From positions 1 through 63,625 of the forward strand of contig CACZCD010000026.1 of assembly GCA_902779565.1 (NCBI GenBank): a stretch of DNA of 63,625 nucleotides, given 5' to 3'. Origin of the DNA: an uncultured bacterium. Lineage in GTDB: Bacteria; Verrucomicrobiota; Kiritimatiellia; RFP12; UBA1067. The notes below the pieces were generated by a model. The model was not told where the DNA came from, made no database searches, and saw nothing but the letters and a program-made list of their open reading frames with translations. How positions within the stretch are numbered: position 1 is the stretch's first letter; each line of letters opens with the position of its first letter. Shown here in pieces: positions 8,386 through 19,333 of this stretch. Both the position numbers and the translations under genes were made by a program.

Positions 8386-9159
8386 TTATGGGGAGCGGGC
8401 GGCCAACGCACGGGCGACATCGGGCACGGCGGCCAGCAAATGCCGCGTGTAATCGCTCTGCGGGTGCTCAAACACGTCCGCCGAAGTGCCCACGTCCACA
8501 AACAGCCCGCGCTGCATCACGCATACGCGGTCGCACACGTTCTTCACAACCGCGAGGTCATGGGCGATCAGAAGGATGGAAAGCCCGAGATTCCGCCGCA
8601 GATCGCGCAGCAGGTTCAGGATGCGCGCCTGCACGCTCACGTCAAGCGCGCTCACCGGCTCGTCCGCGATCAGCACCTCCGGCTCGCAGGCGAGCGCCCG
8701 CGCGATGCTCACGCGCTGGCACTGTCCGCCCGACATCTCGCGCGGGTACTGTTCCAGCACCGCCGCGCTCAGCCCCACGATCTCCAGGAGCTTCGCCGCC
8801 TTCTCCGGAATGGTTCCCAGCCCCTGAAGATAACCGGCGGACGACCCGCGCCGCCGCGCGGCGGCATGGGACAACACCTCCTCCAGCGTCTGGCGCACCG
8901 TCATGCGCGGATTGAGGGAGCCGACGGCGTCCTGAAACACCATCTGAACCGAGTTCGCGCGGTTGATGATCGTTCCGGCGGAAGCCTTCTCGAGTCCGAT
9001 GAGCGTCTTCGCGATCGTCGATTTCCCGCTGCCCGATTCGCCGACAATGCCCAGCGTCTCGCCCCGCGCCAACGTAAAGCTCACGCCCTTCACGGCCTCC
9101 ATCGCGCCATAGCGCACATGGAGATCGGTCACCTCAAAAACTGGCAGTTGTTCCTTCAT
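8386..9159 (-). CDS. Oligopeptide/dipeptide-type ABC transporter ATP-binding protein
   Basis: A 257-aa ATPase with Walker A (GESGSGKST), a Q-loop (MVFQDAVGSLNP), the signature MSGGQCQRVSIARAL and Walker B (VLIADEPVSALD). The VSALDVSVQ and DYTRHLLAAVPD segments are typical of the OppF/DppF group. No permease, binding protein or second ATPase is adjacent, so it is an orphan that presumably joins components encoded elsewhere. It has its own extended -10 promoter 9 nt from the ATG. Confidence 0.85.
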   Translation of the reverse strand: MKEQLPVFEVTDLHVRYGAMEAVKGVSFTLARGETLGIVGESGSGKSTIAKTLIGLEKASAGTIINRANSVQMVFQDAVGSLNPRMTVRQTLEEVLSHAAARRRGSSAGYLQGLGTIPEKAAKLLEIVGLSAAVLEQYPREMSGGQCQRVSIARALACEPEVLIADEPVSALDVSVQARILNLLRDLRRNLGLSILLIAHDLAVVKNVCDRVCVMQRGLFVDVGTSADVFEHPQSDYTRHLLAAVPDVARALAARSP

Positions 9160-9168
9160 GTTCGGCGT

Positions 9169-9174
9169 ATTATA
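9169..9174 (-). promoter_or_regulatory. Extended -10 promoter of the ABC ATPase gene (leaderless)
   Basis: TGCTATAAT on the minus strand, with TATAAT ending 9 nt before the ATG at 9159 and no Shine-Dalgarno in between. Confidence 0.6.
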
Positions 9175-9218
9175 GCATGCCGCGCCCGCAAGTCAAACGG
9201 CGGACACGTTTCAAGACT

Positions 9219-10049
9219 TCAAAATGCAATTTCCTTGCCCTCGTGCCCTTTGCATTTTCCGGAGGACGTCTTCTCCGGCAGGAGGCGGGAAATGAACTCG
9301 GAGAGCCGCCACGGCAGCGAAGCGAGCAGCCACACGCCGAAACGCATCGGCCACGGGAACGCAATCAGCCCGATGTTCCGGTCCACACGGTCGAGGATGA
9401 TCTCAGCCGCGCGGTCCGCCTCCATGAAGAACGGCATCGGGCAGGTGTTGCGATCCGTGATGCGCGACCGGATGAACCCTGGACAGATTACGTTCACCCA
9501 GATGCCCTCCCCCTTCAGCATCCCGCGCAACGAGAGCGCCCAGCTTTTCATCGCCGCCTTTGTCGCCGCGTACGAGGGACACGTCGAAAGCGGCGCATAA
9601 CCCGCGATGCTCGCCGTGATCACGATCTGCCGGCGGCGCGGCGTACCGTCCGCCGCAACGGGGTTCCGCCGGAACAGCTCAATCGTCGGCAGCACCACAT
9701 TCAGTCCACCACCGATGTTCGTCGCAAAGGTGCGCCGCACGTTCTCCTCGCTCTCGCTGCCGGTGCCGATGCCGGCGTTGGAGAATACGACCTCTAAAGG
9801 CGCAACGGCGTTGCATTCCTCTATCCAGGCGCGCACCGCCGCTTCGTCCGTCACGTCCAGGACGCGCCCTTCTACGTGTGATTGGGGGATTGACGCCTCT
9901 TCGCACCGTTTCACGACGGCGGCCAGACGCGCCGCATCGCGCCCGCACAAAAAGATGTTGCGCACGCCGCGCTGGGCGCACGCCACCGCAAGCGCCTCGC
10001 CGATCCCGCTTGAGCCGCCTGTAATCAAGACACTGTTCATTCGCTTCAT
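9219..10049 (-). CDS. Short-chain dehydrogenase/reductase with hydrophobic C-terminal tail
   Basis: A 276-aa SDR with TGGSSGIG near the N-terminus, SNAGIG, and the catalytic Ser (ITASIAG) and YAATK. The classical core ends near residue 225. It is followed by a hydrophobic stretch (IAFPWPMRFGVWLLASLPW) that could anchor it to the membrane, as in some lipid-modifying SDRs. Substrate unknown. It is divergent from mreB, 186 bp away. A second in-frame ATG three codons in is an alternative start. Confidence 0.75.
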   Translation of the reverse strand: MKRMNSVLITGGSSGIGEALAVACAQRGVRNIFLCGRDAARLAAVVKRCEEASIPQSHVEGRVLDVTDEAAVRAWIEECNAVAPLEVVFSNAGIGTGSESEENVRRTFATNIGGGLNVVLPTIELFRRNPVAADGTPRRRQIVITASIAGYAPLSTCPSYAATKAAMKSWALSLRGMLKGEGIWVNVICPGFIRSRITDRNTCPMPFFMEADRAAEIILDRVDRNIGLIAFPWPMRFGVWLLASLPWRLSEFISRLLPEKTSSGKCKGHEGKEIAF

Positions 10050-10091
10050 CTTCGTTTCGAGTTTCGCCCTTCACTTATGGACTGTATTTAA

Positions 10092-11243
<1,152 letters not shown>

Positions 11244-11274
11244 TCTTCCGGCGATCCTTCCGGCAGGGAAGGAT

Positions 11275-12108
11275 TTGGAAAAAAAGACAGGCATAGTGGT
11301 TTGTGCGTGCACGCTCGCGTGCGCGGCCGTTGGTTTGTGGATCGCCGGCGGCTTTGCCGTCGCCTCCGAGGCCGTCTATCCCGTTGAACGCTCCGCCACC
11401 TGGTTCCAGCGCCACGTGACGTGCCGGCTTCGGACAATCTGGCGGCGGCAGAACTACGGTGCGGAGAATGCACAGCTCCGGCGCGCGAACGACATTCTCC
11501 AGATGGCCCTGCAGGAATCGGAGCGCGCCCGCGCGGCGCAAGGCGGCGCCAACGATGAAAAGCCAATGCCGCGACAGACCTGGATCGACGCTCCCGTCCT
11601 TTCGCGCGGCGGCACGACCGGCGCGAAGAACTTCCTCCGCATCGGGAAGGGATCGTCCCATGGCGTGCGGGAAGGCGCCGCCGTCGCGGTGCCGGATGGA
11701 CTTGTCGGCATCGTCTCGGAAGTTTCGCCGCACACCTGCATCGTACGACTCATCTCCGATCCGTCGGTCAAGGTCTCCTGCGAGATTGAGACGGGCGATG
11801 CCGCGCTCGGCGCCGTGTACGGCATCGTGTCCGGACGGGAGACGACCACCGTCGCACAGACGGACGTGACCGTCCTCTATTTCGTCAACCCCCTCCGGAT
11901 CAGCCACCTCAAGAACGGTTTCACGCCTTCGCCGCGCGCGCGCGTGGTGACCTCCGGCATGGGTGGCGTGTTCCCGAAGGGGCTCGTGGTGGGATACATG
12001 CTCTCGGATGTCCGCGACGACGAATCCAAACTTGAACGCGAGGCCGACATCGCACCGGCCGTCGATTTCCCTGCGCTGGAGGAGGTTTTCATCCGCCGTG
12101 AAAACTGA
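11275..12108 (+). CDS. mreC: Rod-shape-determining protein MreC
   Basis: A 277-aa bitopic protein. It has one N-terminal membrane segment (about residues 5-27), a coiled-coil-prone stretch (AENAQLRRANDILQMALQESERARAAQ), and then the beta-rich MreC periplasmic domain (SHGVREGAAVAVPDGLVGIVSEVS). It links MreB to the PBP2/RodA elongasome. It begins with TTG after AAGGA and overlaps mreD by 11 bp. Confidence 0.93.
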   Translation: MEKKTGIVVCACTLACAAVGLWIAGGFAVASEAVYPVERSATWFQRHVTCRLRTIWRRQNYGAENAQLRRANDILQMALQESERARAAQGGANDEKPMPRQTWIDAPVLSRGGTTGAKNFLRIGKGSSHGVREGAAVAVPDGLVGIVSEVSPHTCIVRLISDPSVKVSCEIETGDAALGAVYGIVSGRETTTVAQTDVTVLYFVNPLRISHLKNGFTPSPRARVVTSGMGGVFPKGLVVGYMLSDVRDDESKLEREADIAPAVDFPALEEVFIRREN

Positions 12109-12541
12109 TTTCGCCCGCCTCTGCGCCGCCCTGCTCGGGCTTGTGGTCTGCGCCGCCGCGCAGGACCTCGCGCCCACCCTGCTCGGCGCGAAGCCGCCGC
12201 TGCTGCTCATCTTCGGATGTCTGGCGGGGATTCCCACCGCCATCGTCGCGGGACTTTTCACGGATGCGCTCGGTGCCTTGCCGTTCGGTTGCTCGGCGCT
12301 GTTCTTCCTCGCCGTCGCCCTTTTCGTCCGGCTGGTACGCCCGGCGGCATTGGTGGGCGTGATGCTCGCGGCAGGTCTCTACCAGCTCTGGATCGCCCTG
12401 TGGGGTGATGCCGTCCTTTCCCTCCACCCCCTTCTCGGCGCGCTGGTGGTGGCGGCCGCACTCGCGCCGTTCATGCAGGCTCTGCTCCGGCTCGTACGCC
12501 GTCGCATCGGGATCGACGTGAAAGGAGACGCGGCACGATGA
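12098..12541 (+). CDS. mreD: Rod-shape-determining protein MreD
   Basis: A 147-aa hydrophobic protein with about four to five membrane segments, the usual size and position for MreD. The GTG start at 12098 lies inside the end of mreC, and the stop overlaps the PBP2 ATG (ATGA), so translation is coupled at both ends. The sequence itself is weakly conserved, as is normal for MreD; synteny supports the call. Confidence 0.85.
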   Translation: MKTDFARLCAALLGLVVCAAAQDLAPTLLGAKPPLLLIFGCLAGIPTAIVAGLFTDALGALPFGCSALFFLAVALFVRLVRPAALVGVMLAAGLYQLWIALWGDAVLSLHPLLGALVVAAALAPFMQALLRLVRRRIGIDVKGDAAR

Positions 12542-14307
12542 AGGTCTCCCGCTGGTCAATCCTCGCGCTCGCCGCACTCTTCGCGCTCGGTCTCGCCGAG
12601 CTGGCCCTGGAGTTGCATCACGTACAGGTCGTCGATGTCGCCGCGTTCAAGGCGGATCTCGCGCAACAGGCCACGCGCCGCATGCGCAAGCCTGGCATCC
12701 GCGGACGCATCCTCGATGCGAAAGGTGGCGTGCTGGCGGAATCGCGCGCCCGGCGCGATATCGTCTGCGATCTTTCGACATTCCTGAAGAGCGGCCGTCT
12801 CGCCAACACGGTCACTGCCGTCGATGACGCCATCACGCGTCTCGCGGACGCCCTCGGCTTCGACCGCCCCGCCTCCCTCACAACCGAACGCATCTCCCGT
12901 CACATGCGCACGCAGAGCGCCGTGCCGCTCTGCGTCTGGCGCGATCTCGACGAGACGTCGCTTGCACGCTTTGAGGAACGCGCCGCCTCCTTCCCGGGCT
13001 TCTCGGTCGAGGCGCATGCCGAACGCATCTATCCGCGCGGTACCTTTGCCGCACATCTCGTCGGTTACACGGGGCGCGACCGCGGCACGGAAGATACGGA
13101 CGATGTGCGCATGCTCGCCTACGAGCTGGAGATGAAGGGCCGCGCCGGGCTCGAGGCGTTCTACGACGACTATCTTGCCGGCGTGGCCGGCGCGGTACGC
13201 ATCCCGGTGGATGCACGCGGATTCAAGCCGCGCGGCGCGGCACGGGACAACATTGCGCTCGGCGAAATGGAGGAGCGCGCCGCCCAGGACGGTCTTGACC
13301 TTGAACTCACGATCGACCCCGATCTGCAGGCCATCGTCGAGAAGCAGCTCGTCGGCGTGCGGGGCGCCTGCGTCGCGCTCGATCCGCGCGACGGCGCCGT
13401 GCTCGCGCTTGCCTCCGCCCCCACCTTCAACCCGAACGACTTCGTGCCGTTCGTCTCCGCCAAGCGCTACCGCGAGCTTTCCGAGGATCCCGACCACCCG
13501 CTTCTGAACCGCGCGACGGCAGGCCTCTACGCGCCGGGATCCACCTTCAAGCCCGTCACCGCGCTCGCCGCGTTCCGTGCCGGCATCAATCCGCAGGATG
13601 AGTACGAATGCACCGGCGTGTACAAGCTCGGCGATATGAGGCTCCACTGCTGGAACCGCTGGGGTCAGGGTCCGATGGATCTTCACCATGCCATCGAGCA
13701 GTCCTGCAACCCCTACTTCGCGCGGCTCGGCTACCTGATGGGGACGAACACGCTCTTCCGCACGGCGCGGGAGTTCGGGTTTGAAGCGAAGACCGGCATC
13801 GACTACGCGCCGGAACGGAGCGGTTCGCTTGTCACGCCGCCATTCTATCCGGGGCTGGCTTGCCAGTCGGCGATCGGGCAGGGCCGCCTACAGGTCACCC
13901 CGCTGCAGATGGCCGTCGAGTGCGCCACGCTCGCGAACGGTGGCAAGGTGTTCACACCCTTCCTCAAGAAGCGGGCCGACGGATCGCCGCCGCCGGAACC
14001 GGTGCGCACGCTCACCTTCAAGGCCGAGGAGATCGAATACGTGCGGAACGGCATGCGCGCCGTGGTGGAAGGCCTAAAGGGAACGGGGAAGGCCATCGGT
14101 GGTCTCAAGGTTTCGTGCGCCGGCAAAACGGGCACGGCCCAGATCGGCGGCGGCGGGAAGGACACCTGGATCATCGCGTTCGCCCCGTACGAGAATCCAA
14201 CCATCGCCGTGGCCATGGTCGTCGAACGCGGCGACTCGGGCGGCAAGACGGTCGCGCCGCGCGTCCATGCCATACTGGCCAGCATCTTCGGGGAGAAGGA
14301 AGAATGA
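12538..14307 (+). CDS. mrdA: Penicillin-binding protein 2 (elongasome transpeptidase)
   Basis: A 589-aa class B PBP. It has an N-terminal membrane anchor (residues 7-25), a dimerisation domain (MRKPGIRGRILDAKGGVLAE), and a transpeptidase domain with SxxK in APGSTFKP, SxN in EQSCNPYF and KTG in CAGKTGTAQ. It cross-links peptidoglycan during side-wall growth with RodA. It ends 19 bp before rodA. Confidence 0.95.
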   Translation: MKVSRWSILALAALFALGLAELALELHHVQVVDVAAFKADLAQQATRRMRKPGIRGRILDAKGGVLAESRARRDIVCDLSTFLKSGRLANTVTAVDDAITRLADALGFDRPASLTTERISRHMRTQSAVPLCVWRDLDETSLARFEERAASFPGFSVEAHAERIYPRGTFAAHLVGYTGRDRGTEDTDDVRMLAYELEMKGRAGLEAFYDDYLAGVAGAVRIPVDARGFKPRGAARDNIALGEMEERAAQDGLDLELTIDPDLQAIVEKQLVGVRGACVALDPRDGAVLALASAPTFNPNDFVPFVSAKRYRELSEDPDHPLLNRATAGLYAPGSTFKPVTALAAFRAGINPQDEYECTGVYKLGDMRLHCWNRWGQGPMDLHHAIEQSCNPYFARLGYLMGTNTLFRTAREFGFEAKTGIDYAPERSGSLVTPPFYPGLACQSAIGQGRLQVTPLQMAVECATLANGGKVFTPFLKKRADGSPPPEPVRTLTFKAEEIEYVRNGMRAVVEGLKGTGKAIGGLKVSCAGKTGTAQIGGGGKDTWIIAFAPYENPTIAVAMVVERGDSGGKTVAPRVHAILASIFGEKEE

Positions 14308-14326
14308 CAGGGGGAAAGGAATCCAC

Positions 14327-15478
14327 ATGCTGAAGAAACTTCTGCAGTTCAATTGGTTCACCTTCCTGTCAATGGTGGCGCTCACGGTCATTGGTGTGAT
14401 TTTCATCAAGTCCGCCGGCGAGGCGCGTACGGTGGCTTCGCTTCAGGATGCGTGGCGCCTGCACGCCGCCACCGCCCTTTTCGGGCTTATCCTCTACTTC
14501 ACACTTTCCTTCTTCGACTACCGCAAGATTCTCGATCTCGGCTCCACGCCCTACTTCCTCATCTCCGTGATCCTGCTCGTCGCCGTGCTCGCGTTCGGTG
14601 ACAAGGTCTATGGCGGCAAGCGCTGGCTTCTCTTCTTCCAGCCCAGCGAAGTCGCCAAGCTGGCCGTCATCCTCATGGTCGCCAAGGTCTTTGGACGAAA
14701 GCGCCCCACCAACACCTTCCTTGATCTGTTGCACGGTCTGGGGCTTCTCGCCCTTCCGGCGCTTCTCATCCTCGCGGAGCCGGATCTCGGCACGGCTCTC
14801 GTGCTGGTGCCCGCGATCCTTGTGATGCTGCTCTGCGCACGCGTCTGCCTGCGCGTGCTCATCCCCGTGCTCGCGGCCTGTCTGCTCGCCGCCGGCGCCG
14901 TACTCGCCGCCGTTCATGTGGCGGAGACCACGAACAATCCTCAGACGAAGGCGACCATCTACCGCTTCCTGCCGCTCAAGGAGCACCAGCGCGCCCGGCT
15001 ACGGACATTCCTCAATCCCGAGGCGGATCCCTACGGCGGCGGATGGAACCTGCGGCAGGCCAAGATCTCCATCGGTTCGGGGTCGCTCACCGGGAAAGGC
15101 ATCGGCAAGGGCGAACAGAAGTTCCTCGGCTATCTGCCACCGAGCGTCTCAATGAACGACTTCATCTTCTGCGTCCTCGCCGAGGAGACGGGATTCGTGG
15201 GCGCCTCGGTCGTGCTGGCGCTCTTCGGCGTTCTGCTGCTCTCCGGCCTCTGGACGGCCTTGCGCTGTCCGGACGACCGCGGCCGCCTGACCGTGATCGG
15301 CATCCTGACGCTCGTTTTCGCCCATGTCTATGTCAACATCGCCATGTCGATCGGCCTCATGCCGATCACGGGGCTTCCCCTGCCGTTCATCAGTGCCGGC
15401 AAGACGTTCCTCGTGGTCCTGCTGGCCGCGTTCGGCATCATTCAATCCGTATCTCTCCATCGAGAGGAAGAAAGCTAA
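14327..15478 (+). CDS. rodA: SEDS glycosyltransferase RodA
   Basis: A 383-aa polytopic SEDS protein with around ten membrane segments. Family motifs include GGKRWL near residue 90, a conserved loop Asp region (EPDLGTALVL), and the C-terminal ITGLPLPFISAGKT. It polymerises lipid II into glycan strands with PBP2. GGGGGAAAGGA precedes the ATG at 14327, and the upstream in-frame extension lies within PBP2 and is rejected. Confidence 0.95.
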   Translation: MLKKLLQFNWFTFLSMVALTVIGVIFIKSAGEARTVASLQDAWRLHAATALFGLILYFTLSFFDYRKILDLGSTPYFLISVILLVAVLAFGDKVYGGKRWLLFFQPSEVAKLAVILMVAKVFGRKRPTNTFLDLLHGLGLLALPALLILAEPDLGTALVLVPAILVMLLCARVCLRVLIPVLAACLLAAGAVLAAVHVAETTNNPQTKATIYRFLPLKEHQRARLRTFLNPEADPYGGGWNLRQAKISIGSGSLTGKGIGKGEQKFLGYLPPSVSMNDFIFCVLAEETGFVGASVVLALFGVLLLSGLWTALRCPDDRGRLTVIGILTLVFAHVYVNIAMSIGLMPITGLPLPFISAGKTFLVVLLAAFGIIQSVSLHREEES

Positions 15479-15486
15479 AGGAAACT

Positions 15487-17136
15487 ATGCTCGAGAAAAT
15501 CATCAACTGGTTCCGCAAACCAAAGTTCAAACGAGAAATCATCGTCAACGTCGAAAAACTCGAAACGCGCGTCGCTGTCGTGGAGAATGGCCGACTTGAG
15601 GAGTACATGGTCGAACACCCCGAAGAGGAGCGGCTCGTCGGCTCCGTCTTCAAAGGGCGCGTGCAGAACCTCGAACACGACCTTCAGGCCGCGTTCGTCG
15701 ATATCGGCCTGTCGAAGAACGCATTCCTCCACTACTGGGACATGTCGTCGGACGTGGACGCCTTCCTCGACGACGACGAGGAGGCGCAGAAGGGCTCGAA
15801 CCGCCCGAACGGAAAGGGCAAGGGCGGCAAACGCGGCGCGAAAGGCCGTACGCCGCGGCTCACGAACGAGGAGGTCGAGAAGCGCTTCCCGAAGGGTGCG
15901 GAGATCATCGTGCAGGTCACGAAGGGTCCCATCTCGACCAAAGGTCCCCGCGTGACGGCGAATCTCTCCATTCCGGGTCGCTACCTCGTGATGATGCCGG
16001 GCGAGAAACTGCGCGGCGTCTCGCGCAAGATCGGCGATGCCAAAGAACGTGAACGCCTCAAGAAAATCCTCGACCGGCTTCTGTTGCCGGACGATGTGGG
16101 CGTGATCGTGCGAACCGCCGGCGCGGGAGCGAGTCCCAAGGCGTTCGCGCGCGACCTCCGGAACCTCCTGGAATCGTGGAGCGAACTGAAGGGGAACGTC
16201 AAGAACCTCCGCACCCCCTGCTGCGTGTACCAGGAGCCCGGTCTCGTGGAGCGCGTGGTGCGCGACTGGCTCACGGAGGATGTCGATTCCGTGATCATCG
16301 ACGACGAGAAGTCCTACGAGGAGATGAAGGCCCTTACGGCGAAGATCTCCCGGCGTGCCCAGAAGAAGCTCAAGCGCTACGAAGGCACCAAGAACGTGTT
16401 CGACCACTATGGCATCGACCGGCAGCTTGACGAGGCCTTCCGCCGTCAGGTGCCGCTCAAGGGCGGCGGCTACCTTGTGATTGACGAGACCGAGGCGCTC
16501 ATCGCCGTGGACGTCAACACCGGCCACCACAAGAGCAAGGAGGGCAAAGGTTCCCAGGAGGACGCGATCCTGGAGGTCAATCTGGAGGCCGTCGAAGAGG
16601 TCGCCCGCCAGCTGCGCCTCCGGAACATCGGCGGACTCGTGGTGCTCGACCTCATCGACATGAAGAGCCGGAAGCACCAGAAGCAAGTGGAGAAGGCGTT
16701 GAAGGCCGCGCTAAAGCGCGACCGCGCGCGCACGAACGTGCTGGCCATCTCCGAGCTCGGGCTTTTGGAGATGTCTCGCCAGCGCCAGGAGGAGTCGCTG
16801 CTCTCGCAGCTCACGTCCACGTGCCCCGTCTGCGCCGGCCATGGCCTCGTGAAATCGCCGCTCGCCATCTCGATCGAACTGCAGCGCAATCTCACCATGC
16901 TGCTCAAGAGGGCCGACGAGGAGAAGAAGCCGTTCGTGCCGAAGATCGTGATCGCGCCTGCCGTCATGCAGCGTCTGCGCACGGAGGATGCGCAGATTCT
17001 CGCCGAGCTGCAGGCCGCATTCAACACAAAGCTCACATTCGTCGCCGAACTGCACCGCCACCCCGAATCCTACGCCATTCTCGACGCAGAGTCCGGACAG
17101 GTGCTCTTTTCATCAGGAGGAAACAAAAATGCCTAA
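15487..17136 (+). CDS. rng: Ribonuclease G/E family endoribonuclease
   Basis: A 549-aa RNase G-like enzyme. The S1 domain (GSVFKGRVQNLEHDLQAAFV) carries a roughly 30-residue Gly/Lys-rich insertion (about residues 100-130). The DNase I-like catalytic region holds the metal-binding Asp residues (IAVDVNTG and VVLDLIDMK), and CPVCAGHG is the Zn-link. It matures rRNA and degrades mRNA. It starts at 15487 with AAGGAA upstream. Its last 8 bp overlap the lptD-like start, which has its own AGGAGG inside rng. Confidence 0.93.
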   Translation: MLEKIINWFRKPKFKREIIVNVEKLETRVAVVENGRLEEYMVEHPEEERLVGSVFKGRVQNLEHDLQAAFVDIGLSKNAFLHYWDMSSDVDAFLDDDEEAQKGSNRPNGKGKGGKRGAKGRTPRLTNEEVEKRFPKGAEIIVQVTKGPISTKGPRVTANLSIPGRYLVMMPGEKLRGVSRKIGDAKERERLKKILDRLLLPDDVGVIVRTAGAGASPKAFARDLRNLLESWSELKGNVKNLRTPCCVYQEPGLVERVVRDWLTEDVDSVIIDDEKSYEEMKALTAKISRRAQKKLKRYEGTKNVFDHYGIDRQLDEAFRRQVPLKGGGYLVIDETEALIAVDVNTGHHKSKEGKGSQEDAILEVNLEAVEEVARQLRLRNIGGLVVLDLIDMKSRKHQKQVEKALKAALKRDRARTNVLAISELGLLEMSRQRQEESLLSQLTSTCPVCAGHGLVKSPLAISIELQRNLTMLLKRADEEKKPFVPKIVIAPAVMQRLRTEDAQILAELQAAFNTKLTFVAELHRHPESYAILDAESGQVLFSSGGNKNA

Positions 17137-19333
17137 GCTGCTCCTTGTGGCCGCCACCGCCACACTCCTCGCCGGTTCCCTTCCCGCCCAGTTCCTTGAA
17201 GACCTCAAGGACCCGAATCCAAAACAGAAGTTCGGCGAACTCACCTTCTCGGGCGGCAACCTGACGGCCAGCCGCAAGACGGGCGAACTCTCGGCGACGG
17301 GCGACATCGTGGCCCAATCAGGCGACTACCGCTTCTTCACCGACAAGCTGTCGCGCAGCGCAAACGGCGTGTACGATTTCGGCGAGAAGGCGATGTTCAC
17401 CACCTGCTCCAACGACCTCGACCATCTTCACTGGAAACTCAAGGGGCACTTCATCTACGAGACGGAGAAGTCCATCACCGGGTCTGACATCTGGCTCTAT
17501 TTCATGGACATGCCGGTCCTCTGGCTTCCCTGGATGTACTATCCGCTGAACACGAACTACGGACTCCGCTTCCTCCCCGGCTACATGAACCGTTGGGGCT
17601 GCTACTTCCTTTCAGGCTACGTGTATGACATTGCCAATGAATCCGGCGAAAGCGCCCTGGGCCTCGGCGGCAGCACCTACTTCAACTGGCGGCAGAAGAA
17701 TGGCCTAGAGGTGGGGCAGACCGTCCGCTGGCGCCTGGGCGACTTCGGACACGGCAAGATCAAGGGCTTCTATGCCTGGGATGACGACTATGACCGTTAC
17801 AAGCGCCATTGGAGCGACTCCAGCCGCTACAACTACAGCAACTGGGGAAGCAAGGTCGATCGCGATCGCTACCGTCTCATCCTCGAACACCGCTCCGATT
17901 TCACGGAACGGGACGCGCTGAACGTCAAGGCGCAGTATCTCTCCGACTCGCACTATCTGCGCGACTTCTTCCGCAAAGACCACCGGCACGAGACAATCCC
18001 CGCGAATGAAGCATGGTACGAACACCGTGAGAACGTCTGGGCGGCAGGAGCATCCGTATCGGGACCTGTCAACGATTTCTATGCCGGCACGGCGCGCATC
18101 CCGGAGGCCTGGTTCGCGGTCGAGCCGCAGCCAATCTTCAATCTTCCTGTCAACTACGAATCCCAGACCCGCGCCGGCTACCTGAACCGGCAGTACGCCA
18201 AATACGGATCTGAAGACCCCATGTTCCGCTATCTGCCCTATATCGGACTGAACGGACGCGGGGCCGACTATCAGGCGTTCCGAGCCGACTCCAACCACCG
18301 GATCACGCTCCCCTTCATGCTCGGCGACCTCTTCTCCTTCGTGCCGCGCGCCGGCTACCGCGCCACCTGGTGGAGCGACTCGGGCGATCCCGCGAAAGAC
18401 TATCTCAACGCCTCGGGCGATGCGATGTACCGCGGCATCGCCGAAGTGGGCATCACCGCCTCCACCCGCGCCTCAGCCTGGCTGAACGATGACTGGCAGC
18501 ATATCTTCGAGCCCTACATCGACTACTCGTTCCAGGATGTCAATTTCGGCTCAGGCAAACGCAACCGCAACTACATCTTCGATAACTACGACGGATCCGT
18601 GGACTGGCTCGACCAGTTCGGCTTCGAGGGACGCGGACTCCCCTACAACTGGCACGGCATCCGTCCCGGCATCCGCAACTATCTGCGGAAACGCGAAGAG
18701 AACGGAACGACTCGTTCCGTTCTGGAGTCAGATGTCTATGCGGCCGTACCGTTCAAGGACGAAAGCTACATCAAGCAAGGCAGTTACGCCGGTTATCCCA
18801 AGGATACGGAGAACGGCTACTACAACCGCCACGAGTGCGTTGTGCCGGGGCTTCTCCTGCGCTTCAAGCCGTCTAACCGGTTCGCGTTCTCCTCGCGCAC
18901 CGAGTATGACATCGACGACGGAAAGGTCGCCTACGCCGACATCAAAATGGAGCATCGAGTCACACAGGACTTCTCGTGGACCCTCGGCTATATTGGCCGC
19001 GACCATCGCATCTGGGACTATCTTCCCTCGGAATGCGACCGTTGGAACTATCAGTATTCAAACATCATCCGTGGCGGGTTCCGCCATCAGGTCTGCGACT
19101 GGTTCGAATGGGCGCCCTACATCCGTTGGGATGCACGTTGCAACGAACTGGACGAGACGGGCATCTGGTTCGACTTCCTCACGGACTGCCTCGGCTTCCG
19201 TTTCTCGTTCAGCTATGAAAACGACATCCGTCGCATCGACGGGTCCAAGCAGGACAGCGATCTGGAGTTTGGTTTCGCGATCTATCTTCGCGCGCTCGGC
19301 GCCAGCTCAATGCTCGATCTCGCCAAGTTCTAA
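17129..19333 (+). CDS. LptD/OstA-like outer-membrane beta-barrel protein
   Basis: A 734-aa protein. A signal peptide (MPKLLLVAATATLLAGSLPAQ) is followed by an OstA-like N-terminal region (FGELTFSGGNLTASRKTGELSATGD) and a long aromatic-rich beta-barrel region with alternating polar and aromatic residues to the end. LptD inserts LPS into the outer leaflet. The usual paired cysteines are few, so function in LPS export is probable rather than shown. Start is by AGGAGG 8 nt upstream. Its 3' end overlaps the convergent addA gene by 27 bp. Confidence 0.78.
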   Translation: MPKLLLVAATATLLAGSLPAQFLEDLKDPNPKQKFGELTFSGGNLTASRKTGELSATGDIVAQSGDYRFFTDKLSRSANGVYDFGEKAMFTTCSNDLDHLHWKLKGHFIYETEKSITGSDIWLYFMDMPVLWLPWMYYPLNTNYGLRFLPGYMNRWGCYFLSGYVYDIANESGESALGLGGSTYFNWRQKNGLEVGQTVRWRLGDFGHGKIKGFYAWDDDYDRYKRHWSDSSRYNYSNWGSKVDRDRYRLILEHRSDFTERDALNVKAQYLSDSHYLRDFFRKDHRHETIPANEAWYEHRENVWAAGASVSGPVNDFYAGTARIPEAWFAVEPQPIFNLPVNYESQTRAGYLNRQYAKYGSEDPMFRYLPYIGLNGRGADYQAFRADSNHRITLPFMLGDLFSFVPRAGYRATWWSDSGDPAKDYLNASGDAMYRGIAEVGITASTRASAWLNDDWQHIFEPYIDYSFQDVNFGSGKRNRNYIFDNYDGSVDWLDQFGFEGRGLPYNWHGIRPGIRNYLRKREENGTTRSVLESDVYAAVPFKDESYIKQGSYAGYPKDTENGYYNRHECVVPGLLLRFKPSNRFAFSSRTEYDIDDGKVAYADIKMEHRVTQDFSWTLGYIGRDHRIWDYLPSECDRWNYQYSNIIRGGFRHQVCDWFEWAPYIRWDARCNELDETGIWFDFLTDCLGFRFSFSYENDIRRIDGSKQDSDLEFGFAIYLRALGASSMLDLAKF
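18699..18723. repeat. Perfect 10-bp inverted repeat inside the lptD-like gene
   Basis: AGAACGGAAC and GTTCCGTTCT are separated by 5 nt within the coding region of an extracellular-loop-like segment. It may be a chance structure or part of a small insertion. Confidence 0.4.
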
